Under the pieces are notes generated by a model, which was not told the origin of the DNA, did no database searches, and saw nothing but the letters and a program-made list of their open reading frames with translations. A program made the translations under genes and the position numbers. Below, piece by piece: positions 34,498 through 42,690 of a DNA stretch of 64,000 nucleotides. The stretch comes from JBHIEE01 sp046760445 (GTDB taxonomy: Bacteria > Acidobacteriota > Aminicenantia > JdFR-78), in NCBI GenBank assembly GCA_046760445.1, contig JBHIEE010000001.1:1-64000 (forward strand), in the 5' to 3' direction. Position 1 is the first letter of the stretch; every line of letters starts with the position of its first letter.

Positions 34498-35838
34498 TTA
34501 TTTTTTCGGTAAGAATTTATTCATAAAATAAGTAGTGTATTTTCCTTTCCTGAAATTTGTGTTACTCAGTATATTTAAGTGGAGAGGGATATTCGTCTTT
34601 ACTCCGACTATAGTTGCCGTTTCCAAAGCTACTCTCATCTTATTGATTGCTTCTGGCCGTGTAGGAGCGTGAACAATAATTTTAGCTATAAGAGAATCAT
34701 AGAAAGGAGGAATTTCATACCCACAGTAAATGGCTGTGTCAACTCTAACCCCAGGGCCACCAGGGAGAGCTAAAAAATCAACTTTTCCTGGAGAAGGAGC
34801 GAAGGTTTCTGGGTCCTCTGCGTTTATTCGACATTCTATACTATGGCCTTTCATCTCTATATTCTTTTTGATAGAAAATTTTTCTCCAGCAGCCAGTTTA
34901 ATCTGCTCCTTAAGTAAATCCACTCCAAAAACCATTTCTGTAATTGGATGCTCAACTTGAATTCGAGTATTAGCTTCCATAAAATAATAATTTTTGTTTT
35001 CATCCAATAAAAATTCAAAAGTTCCCAGACTTTGATAACCAATAGATTCTGCTGCTTCCTCAACCTCTTTAATCATCTTTTTTCTTAATCGGTCATCTAC
35101 TACTGGAGAAGGGGTTTCCTCGATGATTTTTTGATGCTTTCTTTGAATTGAACATTCTCTTTCACCCAGGACAATTACTTTACCAGTGGAGTCTCCAATG
35201 ATCTGGACTTCAATATGACGAGCTTCTTCTAAATATTTTTCTAAGTATAAGGAAGAATTCCCAAAAGCAGCATTAGCTTCACTTTGAGCAATCCGGAATG
35301 AATCTTCTAATTGTTTGGGGGAATAGACGATTCTCATTCCCTTTCCTCCTCCTCCAGCAACTGCCTTAAGCATAACTGGATAGCCAATTTGAGAAATAAT
35401 TTTTTTGGCTTCTTTTAGATCAGTTACTATCTCTTTGCTTCCGGGAATGACAGGAAGCTTGGCTTTCTGCATAGTCTGTCGAGCTTTTTGTTTATCCCCC
35501 ATTAATCTAATTATTTCTGCAGGAGGCCCAATAAACTTAATGCCAGATGTTTCACATATTTCTACAAATCGAGGGTTTTCAGCTAAAAAGCCATATCCTG
35601 GGTGAATAGCATCTGCCTTCGTGATTTCAGCCGCACTAATGATAGCAGGAATATTTAGGTAGCTGTCAATCGCTCTGGCTGGTCCAATACATATTTTTTC
35701 ATCAGCCAGGAGCACAGGTAAGGAATTTTTATCAGCCTCTGAATAAATGGCAACTGTTTTTAACCCTAATTCCTTGCAGGCCCGAATTATTCGGAGAGCT
35801 ATTTCTCCTCGGTTAGCAATTAATACTTTAGAAAGCAT
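34498..35838 (-). CDS. accC: biotin carboxylase AccC
   Basis: ATP-grasp enzyme that carboxylates biotin on AccB, the first half of the acetyl-CoA carboxylase reaction. The 446 residues include the N-terminal K-V-L-I-A-N-R-G-E-I-A motif, H-P-G-Y-G-F-L-A-E-N, the ATP lid A-V-A-G-G-G-G-K-G-M, and E-A-N-T-R-I-Q-V-E-H-P of the active site. This is the stand-alone form, not a fused pyruvate carboxylase. It follows accB by 6 bases, and its stop lies 3 bases from that of the convergent M48 gene. Confidence 0.96.
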   Translation of the reverse strand: MLSKVLIANRGEIALRIIRACKELGLKTVAIYSEADKNSLPVLLADEKICIGPARAIDSYLNIPAIISAAEITKADAIHPGYGFLAENPRFVEICETSGIKFIGPPAEIIRLMGDKQKARQTMQKAKLPVIPGSKEIVTDLKEAKKIISQIGYPVMLKAVAGGGGKGMRIVYSPKQLEDSFRIAQSEANAAFGNSSLYLEKYLEEARHIEVQIIGDSTGKVIVLGERECSIQRKHQKIIEETPSPVVDDRLRKKMIKEVEEAAESIGYQSLGTFEFLLDENKNYYFMEANTRIQVEHPITEMVFGVDLLKEQIKLAAGEKFSIKKNIEMKGHSIECRINAEDPETFAPSPGKVDFLALPGGPGVRVDTAIYCGYEIPPFYDSLIAKIIVHAPTRPEAINKMRVALETATIVGVKTNIPLHLNILSNTNFRKGKYTTYFMNKFLPKK

Positions 35839-35844
35839 TTTGAG

Positions 35845-36303
35845 TTATTTTGAAGGTTGGATAGCAAATAATTTCTGCCCATATTCAACCGGTTGTCCAT
35901 TTTCAACATAAATCTTCTTAATTACTCCCTCTACTTCAGATTCAATTTCATTCATTAATTTCATTGCTTCCACAATACATAATACTTGGTTTTTTTCAAC
36001 TTTATCTCCTTCCTCCACATAAGGCGGTGAGGAAGGGTCTGGAGATTGGTAAAATGTTCCTACAATGGGAGACTTAACATAATAGATGTTGTTTGAAGTA
36101 CTTTCTGGGATGGCTTCTTCAGTCTCAGAAGGAGAGAGTTGAGTTTTTTCTTCTTTTGAAATAATAGTTGAAGGAGAAACAGGAGGATTTTTAGCTATTC
36201 TGATTTTAAATCCTTCTATCTCTAATTCAAACTCAGCTAAGTTTCTTTCATCTATTAAATTGATAATTTTTTCGATTTCTTTAAAATCAATTTTAGCACT
36301 CAC
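35845..36303 (-). CDS. accB: biotin carboxyl carrier protein AccB
   Basis: Carrier subunit of acetyl-CoA carboxylase, 152 residues. The N-terminal helical part (1-40), a proline/serine/glutamate-rich linker (about 40-72) and the C-terminal biotinyl domain (73-150) are in the usual order. The biotinylation motif E-A-M-K115-L-M is intact, as is the S-P-I-V-G-T-F-Y-Q entry strand. Translation begins at a GTG with AGGAG upstream. It is transcribed from the promoter at 36364-36392, back to back with ffh. Confidence 0.95.
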   Translation of the reverse strand: MSAKIDFKEIEKIINLIDERNLAEFELEIEGFKIRIAKNPPVSPSTIISKEEKTQLSPSETEEAIPESTSNNIYYVKSPIVGTFYQSPDPSSPPYVEEGDKVEKNQVLCIVEAMKLMNEIESEVEGVIKKIYVENGQPVEYGQKLFAIQPSK

Positions 36304-36324
36304 TTCTCCTCTCCCTTAATTTTT

Positions 36325-36392
36325 ATCTCCGCCAATTATAAAGCGGATATAAAAAGTATTAATACCATAATGCTAATAAATTAAAAAGTCAA
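36325..36392 (-). promoter_or_regulatory. accB promoter with overlapping dyads
   Basis: On the minus strand TTGACT (36387-36392) and TATGGT (36364-36369) are 17 bases apart. A 20-base dyad ATTA...TAAT at 36358-36377 covers the -10 box, the position of a repressor operator. A second dyad, TCCGC/GCGGA with a 10-base spacer (36328-36347), lies in the predicted leader. The regulator is unknown; resemblance to FapR-type fatty-acid operators is only superficial. Confidence 0.55.
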
Positions 36393-36399
36393 GTTTAAT

Positions 36400-36428
36400 T
36401 TGACTTATCAGGAGAGTTTCTTTAAAAT
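36400..36428 (+). promoter_or_regulatory. ffh promoter
   Basis: TTGACT (36400-36405) and TAAAAT (36423-36428) are separated by 17 bases, giving a leader of about 40 bases to the ATG at 36476. Its -35 is only 7 bases from the -35 of the divergent accB promoter, which explains the inverted AAGTCAA/TTGACTT pair at 36386-36406. Confidence 0.6.
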
Positions 36429-36475
36429 GGCATTGTTTTTAGTGAGTTTATTATTTTGAATAAAATTGATCAGAA

Positions 36476-37822
36476 ATGTTAGACCATTTATCAAATAGAC
36501 TTCAAAAAGTATTAAAATTTATCCGGGGAGAGGGAAAGGTTACAGAGAGTAATATGTCAGAGGCACTCCATCAGATTAAACTTGCTTTGCTTGAAGCAGA
36601 TGTCAATTATAAAATAGTTAAGGAATTCATTGAGAAAGTGAGGATTAAAGCTTTTGGGCAGGAAGTGCTGGATAGTTTGACCCCGGGCCAGCAAGTGGTT
36701 AAAATCGTAAAAGATGAATTGACCTCTCTTTTAGGAAATCAAGCCCAATTATTAAATTTTTCTAAGAAAGGTCCGTCTGTTTTTCTTTTGGTTGGACTTC
36801 AAGGGTGTGGAAAAACCACCACCTGTGGCAAATTAGCTAAATTGGTCTTGAAAATTAATAAAAATCCACTTTTAGCTTCTTTAGATTTAAAAAGATTTGC
36901 TGCTCAGGAGCAATTAAAGAAAATTGCTCAGGCGATTAACATTCCTTTTTATGAAATTAAAAAAGAAGATATAGAAGAGAATAATTCTTTATCGCGAAGG
37001 GCGGAAGAAATTTCAAATAAACTTCTAAAATATGCTCAGAATATGGGCTTTGACTCATTGATTGTTGACACTGCGGGAAGACTTCATATTGACGAACAGT
37101 TAATGGAAGAGTTAGAGATAATTAAGAAATCTCTTCAGCCAACTGAAATAATTTATATTGGAGATTCAATGACTGGGCAGGATGCAGTTAAAAGCGCTCA
37201 AATTTTCGATCAGAGAATAGAGATTGATTCTATTATTTTGACCAAATTAGACGGTGATGCTCGAGGTGGGGCAGCGTTGTCTATTGTTTCGATTACTGGT
37301 AAACCGATTAAATTCATCGGAGTTGGAGAAAAATATGACCAATTGGAAATATTTCATCCTGACAGATTGGCTTCACGAATATTAGGTTTAGGCGATGTGC
37401 TGAGTTTAATTGAGAAAGCAGAAGAGGTGGCTGATCTTAAAAGAGCAGAGGAGGTAGCAAAGAAAATACGACGCCAGGAATTTAACTTGGAAGATTTCAG
37501 AAAGCAGTTAGCTCAGATAAGAAAAATAGGTTCGTTTTCTCAAATAATTAAACTTTTACCTTCGGTCGGTCCATTAAAGAATTTGAGCAAAGTCAACATA
37601 GAAGATAAAAAGTTAGTGATATATGAGTCAATTATAAATTCTATGAGTTATCGAGAAAGAGAAAACCCAAAGATAATTAATGGGAGAAGAAAATTAAGAA
37701 TTGCTAAGGGAAGTGGAAGGTCAGTTCAGGAAGTAAATCAACTTTTAAAACAGTATTTTCAGATGAAAAAGATGATAAAAGAACCGATATTTCGAAAAAT
37801 GATAAATTCCCTTAATCAGTAA
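36476..37822 (+). CDS. ffh: signal recognition particle GTPase Ffh
   Basis: SRP54-type GTPase that targets ribosomes translating membrane proteins to FtsY. The N domain (1-90) leads to the G domain with G-L-Q-G-C-G-K-T-T-T at 107-116, D-T-A-G-R near 197 and T-K-L-D-G-D near 255. The M domain occupies roughly 330-448 and includes the G-S-G-R-S-V-Q-E-V RNA-binding loop. At 448 residues it is complete though compact, and the M domain is not especially methionine-rich. The next gene cluster, rpsP onward, has its own promoter 6 bases past the stop. Confidence 0.95.
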   Translation: MLDHLSNRLQKVLKFIRGEGKVTESNMSEALHQIKLALLEADVNYKIVKEFIEKVRIKAFGQEVLDSLTPGQQVVKIVKDELTSLLGNQAQLLNFSKKGPSVFLLVGLQGCGKTTTCGKLAKLVLKINKNPLLASLDLKRFAAQEQLKKIAQAINIPFYEIKKEDIEENNSLSRRAEEISNKLLKYAQNMGFDSLIVDTAGRLHIDEQLMEELEIIKKSLQPTEIIYIGDSMTGQDAVKSAQIFDQRIEIDSIILTKLDGDARGGAALSIVSITGKPIKFIGVGEKYDQLEIFHPDRLASRILGLGDVLSLIEKAEEVADLKRAEEVAKKIRRQEFNLEDFRKQLAQIRKIGSFSQIIKLLPSVGPLKNLSKVNIEDKKLVIYESIINSMSYRERENPKIINGRRKLRIAKGSGRSVQEVNQLLKQYFQMKKMIKEPIFRKMINSLNQ

Positions 37823-37828
37823 AAGATA

Positions 37829-37857
37829 TTGACTTAAATCATTCTTTTAGGTAAGAT
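37829..37857 (+). promoter_or_regulatory. promoter for the rpsP-khpA-rimM-trmD-rplS operon
   Basis: TTGACT and TAAGAT are separated by exactly 17 bases immediately after ffh, followed by AAGGAG at 37869-37874 before the rpsP ATG. Confidence 0.65.
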
Positions 37858-37882
37858 AAGACAGTCTAAGGAGTTAAAACAG

Positions 37883-38146
37883 ATGTTAAGAGTTAGGTTG
37901 ATGAGAATGGGAGTGAAAAAGAAACCTTTTTATAGAATTGTTGTGGTTGACTCGAGAAGACCAAGAAAAAGTAAATACAAGGACATTATCGGCTATTATA
38001 ATCCCATGAAAGAACCAGCAGAAATAAAAATTGATCGAGAAAAAGTTAACCTTTGGGTGAGCCGAGGGGCTCAACCTTCCGAAACAGTCAAATCTCTTTT
38101 GACTAAAGTTAAAGAGTCAAAGGAAGCATCAATTAAAAACGCTTAA
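37883..38146 (+). CDS. rpsP: 30S ribosomal protein S16
   Basis: Ribosomal protein S16 of 87 residues, needed for assembly of the 30S body. The opening [10 protein letters not shown] and the [13 protein letters not shown] segment are diagnostic, and I-G-Y-Y-N-P-M follows. The ATG at 37883 has a good AAGGAG site. It is the first gene of the classical S16/RimM/TrmD/L19 operon. Confidence 0.97.
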   Translation: MLRVRLMRMGVKKKPFYRIVVVDSRRPRKSKYKDIIGYYNPMKEPAEIKIDREKVNLWVSRGAQPSETVKSLLTKVKESKEASIKNA

Positions 38147-38157
38147 AGGAGGTTACA

Positions 38158-38394
38158 GTGAAAGAACTCGTGGAAATGATTGCCAAATCGTTAGTTGACA
38201 ATCCAGATAAGGTTAATGTTTCCCAATTAGAAGGGGAACAGACAACCATTCTGGAGCTGAAGGTTGCTCCTGAAGATTTAGGCAAGGTAATTGGCAAACA
38301 AGGAAGGACAGCTAGGGCTATCCGAGTTATTCTTGGAGCAGCTGGGATGAAGATGAAGAGGAGATTCAATCTGGAGATAATTGAAAAAGTTTAA
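38158..38394 (+). CDS. khpA: KH-domain RNA-binding protein KhpA
   Basis: Small type II KH protein of 78 residues with the RNA-binding loop [11 protein letters not shown] near residues 41-51. KhpA proteins work with KhpB/Jag in RNA binding linked to cell elongation in Gram-positives, and they are regularly coded between rpsP and rimM. The GTG start is preceded by AGGAGG. No khpB is in the window. Confidence 0.93.
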   Translation: MKELVEMIAKSLVDNPDKVNVSQLEGEQTTILELKVAPEDLGKVIGKQGRTARAIRVILGAAGMKMKRRFNLEIIEKV

Positions 38395-38396
38395 TT

Positions 38397-38906
38397 TTGA
38401 TTACAATTGGACAAATTGTTAGCCTGCAGGGAAACAAAGGTGAAGTTAAAGTAAGAGTTTACAGCGAAGAAACACAGAATCTTACAAGGTTCAAAACAGT
38501 TCAGTTAGAAAGTAGGGGAAAAGAAGAAACAAAAGAGATTGAGGGTATCCGCCCCGGTAGGAATTGTATAATAGTTAAGTTCAAGGGGGTGGATACAAGG
38601 GACCAGGCTTACGAATTAATAGGTTCTCAGATAAAAAGAGGAGAGGAACATTTCCATCCTTTAGAAAAGAATACATATTATATTTTTCAACTTATTAGTT
38701 GTTCTGTCTGGGACAAAAAGGATAGTTATGTAGGAAAAGTAAAGGATGTCCTTTCAATAGGTGAGAATGAGCTGTTGGTGATTGAAGGAGAGAAAGAGGA
38801 AATCCTTATCCCTTTTGTTAAATCTATTTGTTTAGAAGTTATTCTTAAAGAGAAAAAAATAATTATTGACCCACCGGATGGGCTTTTAAATTTAAATGAG
38901 ATTTGA
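38397..38906 (+). CDS. rimM: 16S rRNA processing protein RimM
   Basis: Ribosome maturation factor that binds S19 and helps fold the 30S head. The 169 residues have the N-terminal RimM barrel (I-G-Q-I-V-S-L-Q-G-N-K-G-E-V) and a C-terminal PRC-barrel (G-K-V-K-D-V-L-S-I-G-E-N-E-L). The start is the rare TTG at 38397, two bases after the khpA stop, supported by the family N-terminus and by GGAG upstream. The end overlaps trmD by 11 bases. Confidence 0.93.
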   Translation: MITIGQIVSLQGNKGEVKVRVYSEETQNLTRFKTVQLESRGKEETKEIEGIRPGRNCIIVKFKGVDTRDQAYELIGSQIKRGEEHFHPLEKNTYYIFQLISCSVWDKKDSYVGKVKDVLSIGENELLVIEGEKEEILIPFVKSICLEVILKEKKIIIDPPDGLLNLNEI

Positions 38907-39669
38907 TATAATAACTTTACTTCCGAAGATATTTGAAAGTAGTTTCAGTTGCGGAGTAATCAAAAAAGGGATAGATAAAGGAATAATTGAAATCAGAATT
39001 CACAACTTGCGAGATTTTGCCAAGGATAAGCACCATCAAGTTGATGATCGACCATTTGGAGGAGGAGAAGGAATGATTCTTAAGCCAGAGCCATTATTTA
39101 TTGCTGTAGAAAACATTAGAGAAGATAATAATACTCCAGTGATTTTTCTTTCGCCTCAAGGTAAAAAATTTAATCATCATATGGCTCAGGAATTGTCGTA
39201 CTTTTCTCAGCTTATTCTTATCTGTGGAAGGTATGAAGGAATTGACGAGAGAGTAATAGAGCATTTAATTACTGATGAAATATCAATTGGAGATTATATT
39301 TTAAGTGGAGGAGAACCAGCTGTTCTTGTCTTGATTGATGCTATTTCAAGATTAATTCCTGGAGTTGTTGGAAAACAGAAGTCAGTTAAAACTGATTCCT
39401 TTTCTGATGGTCTCCTTGATTATTCTCATTATACTCGTCCGAGAGAATTTCGAGGAATGAAAGTTCCTCAAATATTGTTTTCAGGTAATCATCAGAAAAT
39501 TGCTCTCTGGAGGAAGAGAAAATCGTTGGAGAAAACTTTACTCAAAAGACCCGATTTACTCGAAAAAAGAAAGTTGACTTTAGAAGAAAAAAGATTACTT
39601 AATCAAATAAAAAAAGAAAGTGATAGAAATAAGAGAAAGGGGAAAAATGAGCTTAGTCAGTTTGGTTGA
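38896..39669 (+). CDS. trmD: tRNA (guanine37-N1)-methyltransferase TrmD
   Basis: SPOUT-class enzyme that makes m1G37 from S-adenosylmethionine and so prevents frameshifting. The knotted SAM site is visible in [12 protein letters not shown] and [23 protein letters not shown] is the substrate loop. Length 257 is normal. The final 23 bases overlap the chosen rplS start. Confidence 0.96.
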   Translation: MRFDIITLLPKIFESSFSCGVIKKGIDKGIIEIRIHNLRDFAKDKHHQVDDRPFGGGEGMILKPEPLFIAVENIREDNNTPVIFLSPQGKKFNHHMAQELSYFSQLILICGRYEGIDERVIEHLITDEISIGDYILSGGEPAVLVLIDAISRLIPGVVGKQKSVKTDSFSDGLLDYSHYTRPREFRGMKVPQILFSGNHQKIALWRKRKSLEKTLLKRPDLLEKRKLTLEEKRLLNQIKKESDRNKRKGKNELSQFG

Positions 39670-39988
39670 GGACTCTCAATTAAGAAATAATTTACCTGCA
39701 TTTGGAGTTGGTGACACAGTTAAATTGCATATTAAAGTAAAAGAAGGAGATAAAGAAAGAATTCAGGTATTCAAAGGAGTAGTCATTGCTAAAAGAGGCT
39801 CAAAAACAAGGGCGACTTTCACTGTGCGGAAAATTTCTTTTGGAGTGGGAATAGAACGGATATTTCCTCTTCATTCAAAAATTATTGAAAAAATAGAAAT
39901 AATTAGAAAATCTAAAGTCAGAAGGGCTAAATTATATTATCTTAGAGAATTAAAAGGTAAAGCAGCCCGGCTTAAGGAAAAGAAATAA
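39647..39988 (+). CDS. rplS: 50S ribosomal protein L19
   Basis: L19 lies at the 30S-50S interface. The [21 protein letters not shown] and Y-Y-L-R-E-L motifs are diagnostic. ATG at 39647 gives 113 residues and follows AAGGGG at the right distance. An upstream in-frame GTG at 39620 would add nine charged residues and has no comparable site, so it is not used. The start lies within the end of trmD. Confidence 0.95.
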   Translation: MSLVSLVEDSQLRNNLPAFGVGDTVKLHIKVKEGDKERIQVFKGVVIAKRGSKTRATFTVRKISFGVGIERIFPLHSKIIEKIEIIRKSKVRRAKLYYLRELKGKAARLKEKK

Positions 39989-39991
39989 AAA

Positions 39992-40600
39992 TTGTTAGCT
40001 CATTTTGAAATTGAATATGAATTAATAAAATTAGGTTATCGAAAGATAACCGGATTAGATGAAGTGGGGAGAGGAGCACTTTTTGGTCCAGTAGTCGCAG
40101 CAGCTGTTATTTTAAATCCCAAAAAATTAATAGAAGGAGTGAAAGATTCAAAATCGATTTCCCCCAAAAAAAGAAAAGAATTAGCCGAGATTATTTTTGG
40201 TCAAGCGATGGCTGTGGGTATTGGTTTGTCTTCAAATTTTGAAATAGATGAATACAATATTTATCGGGCAACAATGAAAGCTATGATAAGAGCAATAGAC
40301 AATTTAAATCTTGAACCAGATTTTCTATTAATTGATGGTTATCCTATTAAAAATATTCCTTATCCTCAAATGAATATAATTGGCGGAGATGAAAAAAGCA
40401 TGTCAGTTGCTGCTGCTTCTATTGTGGCTAAAGTAATCAGAGACGAAATGATGAATATTTATAATCAGGTTATTCCAGGATATTTACTTGACAAGAACAA
40501 AGGATATGGTACAAAAGAACATTTCCTTGCCTTACAGAAAAAGGGGCCCTCCTTTTTTCACCGTTTTTCATTTAATTTAAAAACCAATGGCAATAGATAG
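39992..40600 (+). CDS. rnhB: ribonuclease HII
   Basis: Endonuclease that removes ribonucleotides and RNA from DNA-RNA hybrids. The active-site motif D23-E-V-G-R-G, followed by G-P-V-V-A-A-A, is clear. A later D-S-K-S-I-S-P-K-K-R and L-I-D-G-Y-P-I segment supply the other metal ligands, and S-V-A-A-A-S-I-V-A-K-V is a family hallmark. Length is 202. It starts with TTG, 3 bases after rplS, and overlaps the next gene by 14 bases. Confidence 0.95.
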   Translation: MLAHFEIEYELIKLGYRKITGLDEVGRGALFGPVVAAAVILNPKKLIEGVKDSKSISPKKRKELAEIIFGQAMAVGIGLSSNFEIDEYNIYRATMKAMIRAIDNLNLEPDFLLIDGYPIKNIPYPQMNIIGGDEKSMSVAAASIVAKVIRDEMMNIYNQVIPGYLLDKNKGYGTKEHFLALQKKGPSFFHRFSFNLKTNGNR

Positions 40601-42632
40601 AAATAAAATATTTAAGACTGCGGAAAAATACATTAAAAGCGGCAAGATGAAAGCTGCCATTGATGAATATTATAAGTTACTTGAGGAAAATCCGGAAGAT
40701 TGGTCAATTATAAATACTATCGGTGATTTATATGTCAGACTGGGGAAAAAAGATGAAGCAATAAAAGAATTTACCAAAATAGCTGATTACTATTATAACG
40801 AGGGATTTTATCCTAAAGCAATTGCTATTTTAAAAAAAATTTACCGATTAGATTCCACCAGAGGGGATATAATCTTAAAGTTAGCTGAATGCTATTCTTT
40901 GCAAGGTTTACCAGCTGAAGCTCGGTCATTATACTTTGATTTAGCAGAGAGTTATGTAGCCCAGAAAAAACTAAAAGAAGCAATTGAAATTTATGAAAAA
41001 ATAGCTGATTTGGATAAGAGCAATTTGAAATTAAGACAAACTTTAGCCATGCTTTACCAGAAGGAAAAGATGAATGACAAGGCCTTGGAAGAATTTAACT
41101 GGGTAGCTGAATCTTATTTAAACTCGGGGAAATTAAAAGAAGCAGAAGAAGTACTAAACCAGGCAAAAGAAATTAAATCTAATCATCTTCGAACGATAAA
41201 TAATTTATTAACTATTTATAAAAAAACTGGAGAAAGCCGCAAAGCTCTTCCCTTGGTAAAAGAAGCTTTAAGTCTGGACAAGGATAATATACATTTACTA
41301 AAATTAGTAGGAAGTTTATATTACCAAGAAGGAAAATTCTCAGAAGCAGAAGAACTATTTAACAAAATATTAGAAAAAAATCCTACAGAACCAGATGTGA
41401 TCATTAAATTGGGCAAGCTCTACATAAGCCGGCGGGAAACGGATAAAGCTTATGAATTGTATGAACCTTTAGTCAACAGATTAATTAATCACGGTAAAGA
41501 AGATAAAGCTGTTTCTCTTTTAGGGTTAATAATCTCTTCTGAGAAAGCTCATCTTCCCTCGCTCGAAAAACTTGCTGAGATCTATCAAATGAAAGGTCAA
41601 ACAGAGGATTTGTTTATAATTTATCAGGCTCTATTTGAAGAGTATAAGAAGCGGGAAATGAAAGATAAGCTTTCCTTTTTGATAAATGAGATCGCTAAAT
41701 TGGAGCCAAGAGATATGGAATTATTGGAGAAGTATCCAGCCTTTAAAGAAGAGGTAGAGAAAGTTATAGATTTAGGAGAAAGAGAAATAGTGGTTGAAAC
41801 AAAGGAATTTGAAATTCTACCAGAAGAGAAGGTTGATTTGGATGAAAAATTGAAAGAAATAGATTTTTATATTGATCAAGGTTTTTATAAAAATGCTCGG
41901 GATTTATTAGATGCTCTTAAGCAACATTTTCCGGAAGAAACTAAAATAGAACAGAGGTATTTATATTTATCTGAGTTTGAAGAAGAAAGAGAGGTTAAAC
42001 CTGTTCAAGAAAAGAAAGAGGAAACCTTAGACGAAATGACGATTGAGGATATATTTAGAGGAATTGATATTTTTCCAACGGAAGAGAAAAAAGAAGAAAA
42101 GATTAAATTTTATGAGTTAACAGAAAAAGCTAAAACAGAAATAAAAGATATTGAGGATCTGATAAAAAAAGAAAGAGACTATCGAGCCGTTTCTTTTGAT
42201 CGCAAAATAGAAGATATATTAAAACAATTTAAAGAAGGAATAGAAAAAGAAGTACCAAAGGAAGATTATGAAACAAGGTATAATTTAGGTATTGCTTACA
42301 AGGAATTAGGCCTATTAGAGGAAGCAATAAGAGAATTCGAATTAGCTGCTAGAGACCCTCAGAGAACTCTGGAATGTAGCATTCTTATTGCTGAATGCTT
42401 TAAAGAAAAAGGGATGATTAAAGAAGCAATTACTTGGTTACAAAAAGCAATGGAAGGGTTAACTGAACGAGATGAAGAATGGCTAAGTTTAAAATACGAT
42501 CTAGCTCTTCTTTACCAACAAACAGAAGACTTAAAAAAAGCTTTGACTCTCTTTAAAGAAATATCCTCTCAAAATAATATGTATCGTGATGTCTTAGAAA
42601 AAATAAAGCAGATAGAAGGGAGTATCAGTTAA
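40587..42632 (+). CDS. tetratricopeptide-repeat protein
   Basis: A 681-residue cytoplasmic protein with no signal peptide. Residues 1-385 are about ten TPR units, starting with A-I-D-E-Y-Y-K-L-L-E-E-N-P. A highly acidic linker (about 400-545) full of E and K follows, and a second TPR group (about 560-680) begins Y-E-T-R-Y-N-L-G-I-A-Y. It is likely a scaffold; the partner is unknown. It overlaps rnhB by 14 bases and ends shortly before the giant TPR-containing regulator, suggesting a functional link, though the repeat element between them may carry a separate start signal. Confidence 0.88.
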   Translation: MAIDRNKIFKTAEKYIKSGKMKAAIDEYYKLLEENPEDWSIINTIGDLYVRLGKKDEAIKEFTKIADYYYNEGFYPKAIAILKKIYRLDSTRGDIILKLAECYSLQGLPAEARSLYFDLAESYVAQKKLKEAIEIYEKIADLDKSNLKLRQTLAMLYQKEKMNDKALEEFNWVAESYLNSGKLKEAEEVLNQAKEIKSNHLRTINNLLTIYKKTGESRKALPLVKEALSLDKDNIHLLKLVGSLYYQEGKFSEAEELFNKILEKNPTEPDVIIKLGKLYISRRETDKAYELYEPLVNRLINHGKEDKAVSLLGLIISSEKAHLPSLEKLAEIYQMKGQTEDLFIIYQALFEEYKKREMKDKLSFLINEIAKLEPRDMELLEKYPAFKEEVEKVIDLGEREIVVETKEFEILPEEKVDLDEKLKEIDFYIDQGFYKNARDLLDALKQHFPEETKIEQRYLYLSEFEEEREVKPVQEKKEETLDEMTIEDIFRGIDIFPTEEKKEEKIKFYELTEKAKTEIKDIEDLIKKERDYRAVSFDRKIEDILKQFKEGIEKEVPKEDYETRYNLGIAYKELGLLEEAIREFELAARDPQRTLECSILIAECFKEKGMIKEAITWLQKAMEGLTERDEEWLSLKYDLALLYQQTEDLKKALTLFKEISSQNNMYRDVLEKIKQIEGSIS

Positions 42633-42660
42633 GTTTAAGGTATTTGTTTGGTATTTGGGA

Positions 42661-42685
42661 TTTTGCCGAACGAAGTGAGGCATAT
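42661..42685 (+). repeat. 25-base element upstream of the giant regulator
   Basis: Differs from 15575-15599 at only two adjacent positions. Both begin TTTTGCCGAAC and end AGTGAGGCATAT, and both sit directly before a start codon. Here GAGG at 42677-42680 lies 10 bases before the GTG and is the only plausible ribosome-binding site, so the repeat appears to provide it. Confidence 0.7.
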
Positions 42686-42690
42686 TTAAG

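Noticed and set aside
36386..36406. AAGTCAA/TTGACTT inverted repeat as a repressor operator
   Set aside because: Each arm is better explained as the -35 box of one of two divergent promoters with 17-base spacing to their -10 boxes.
39620..39646. GTG start nine codons earlier for rplS
   Set aside because: The AAGGGG site fits the ATG at 39647, which also gives the normal L19 length.
42640..42690. Sigma54 (-24/-12) promoter before the giant regulator
   Set aside because: GG and GC dinucleotides are present but never with the required 10-base spacing.
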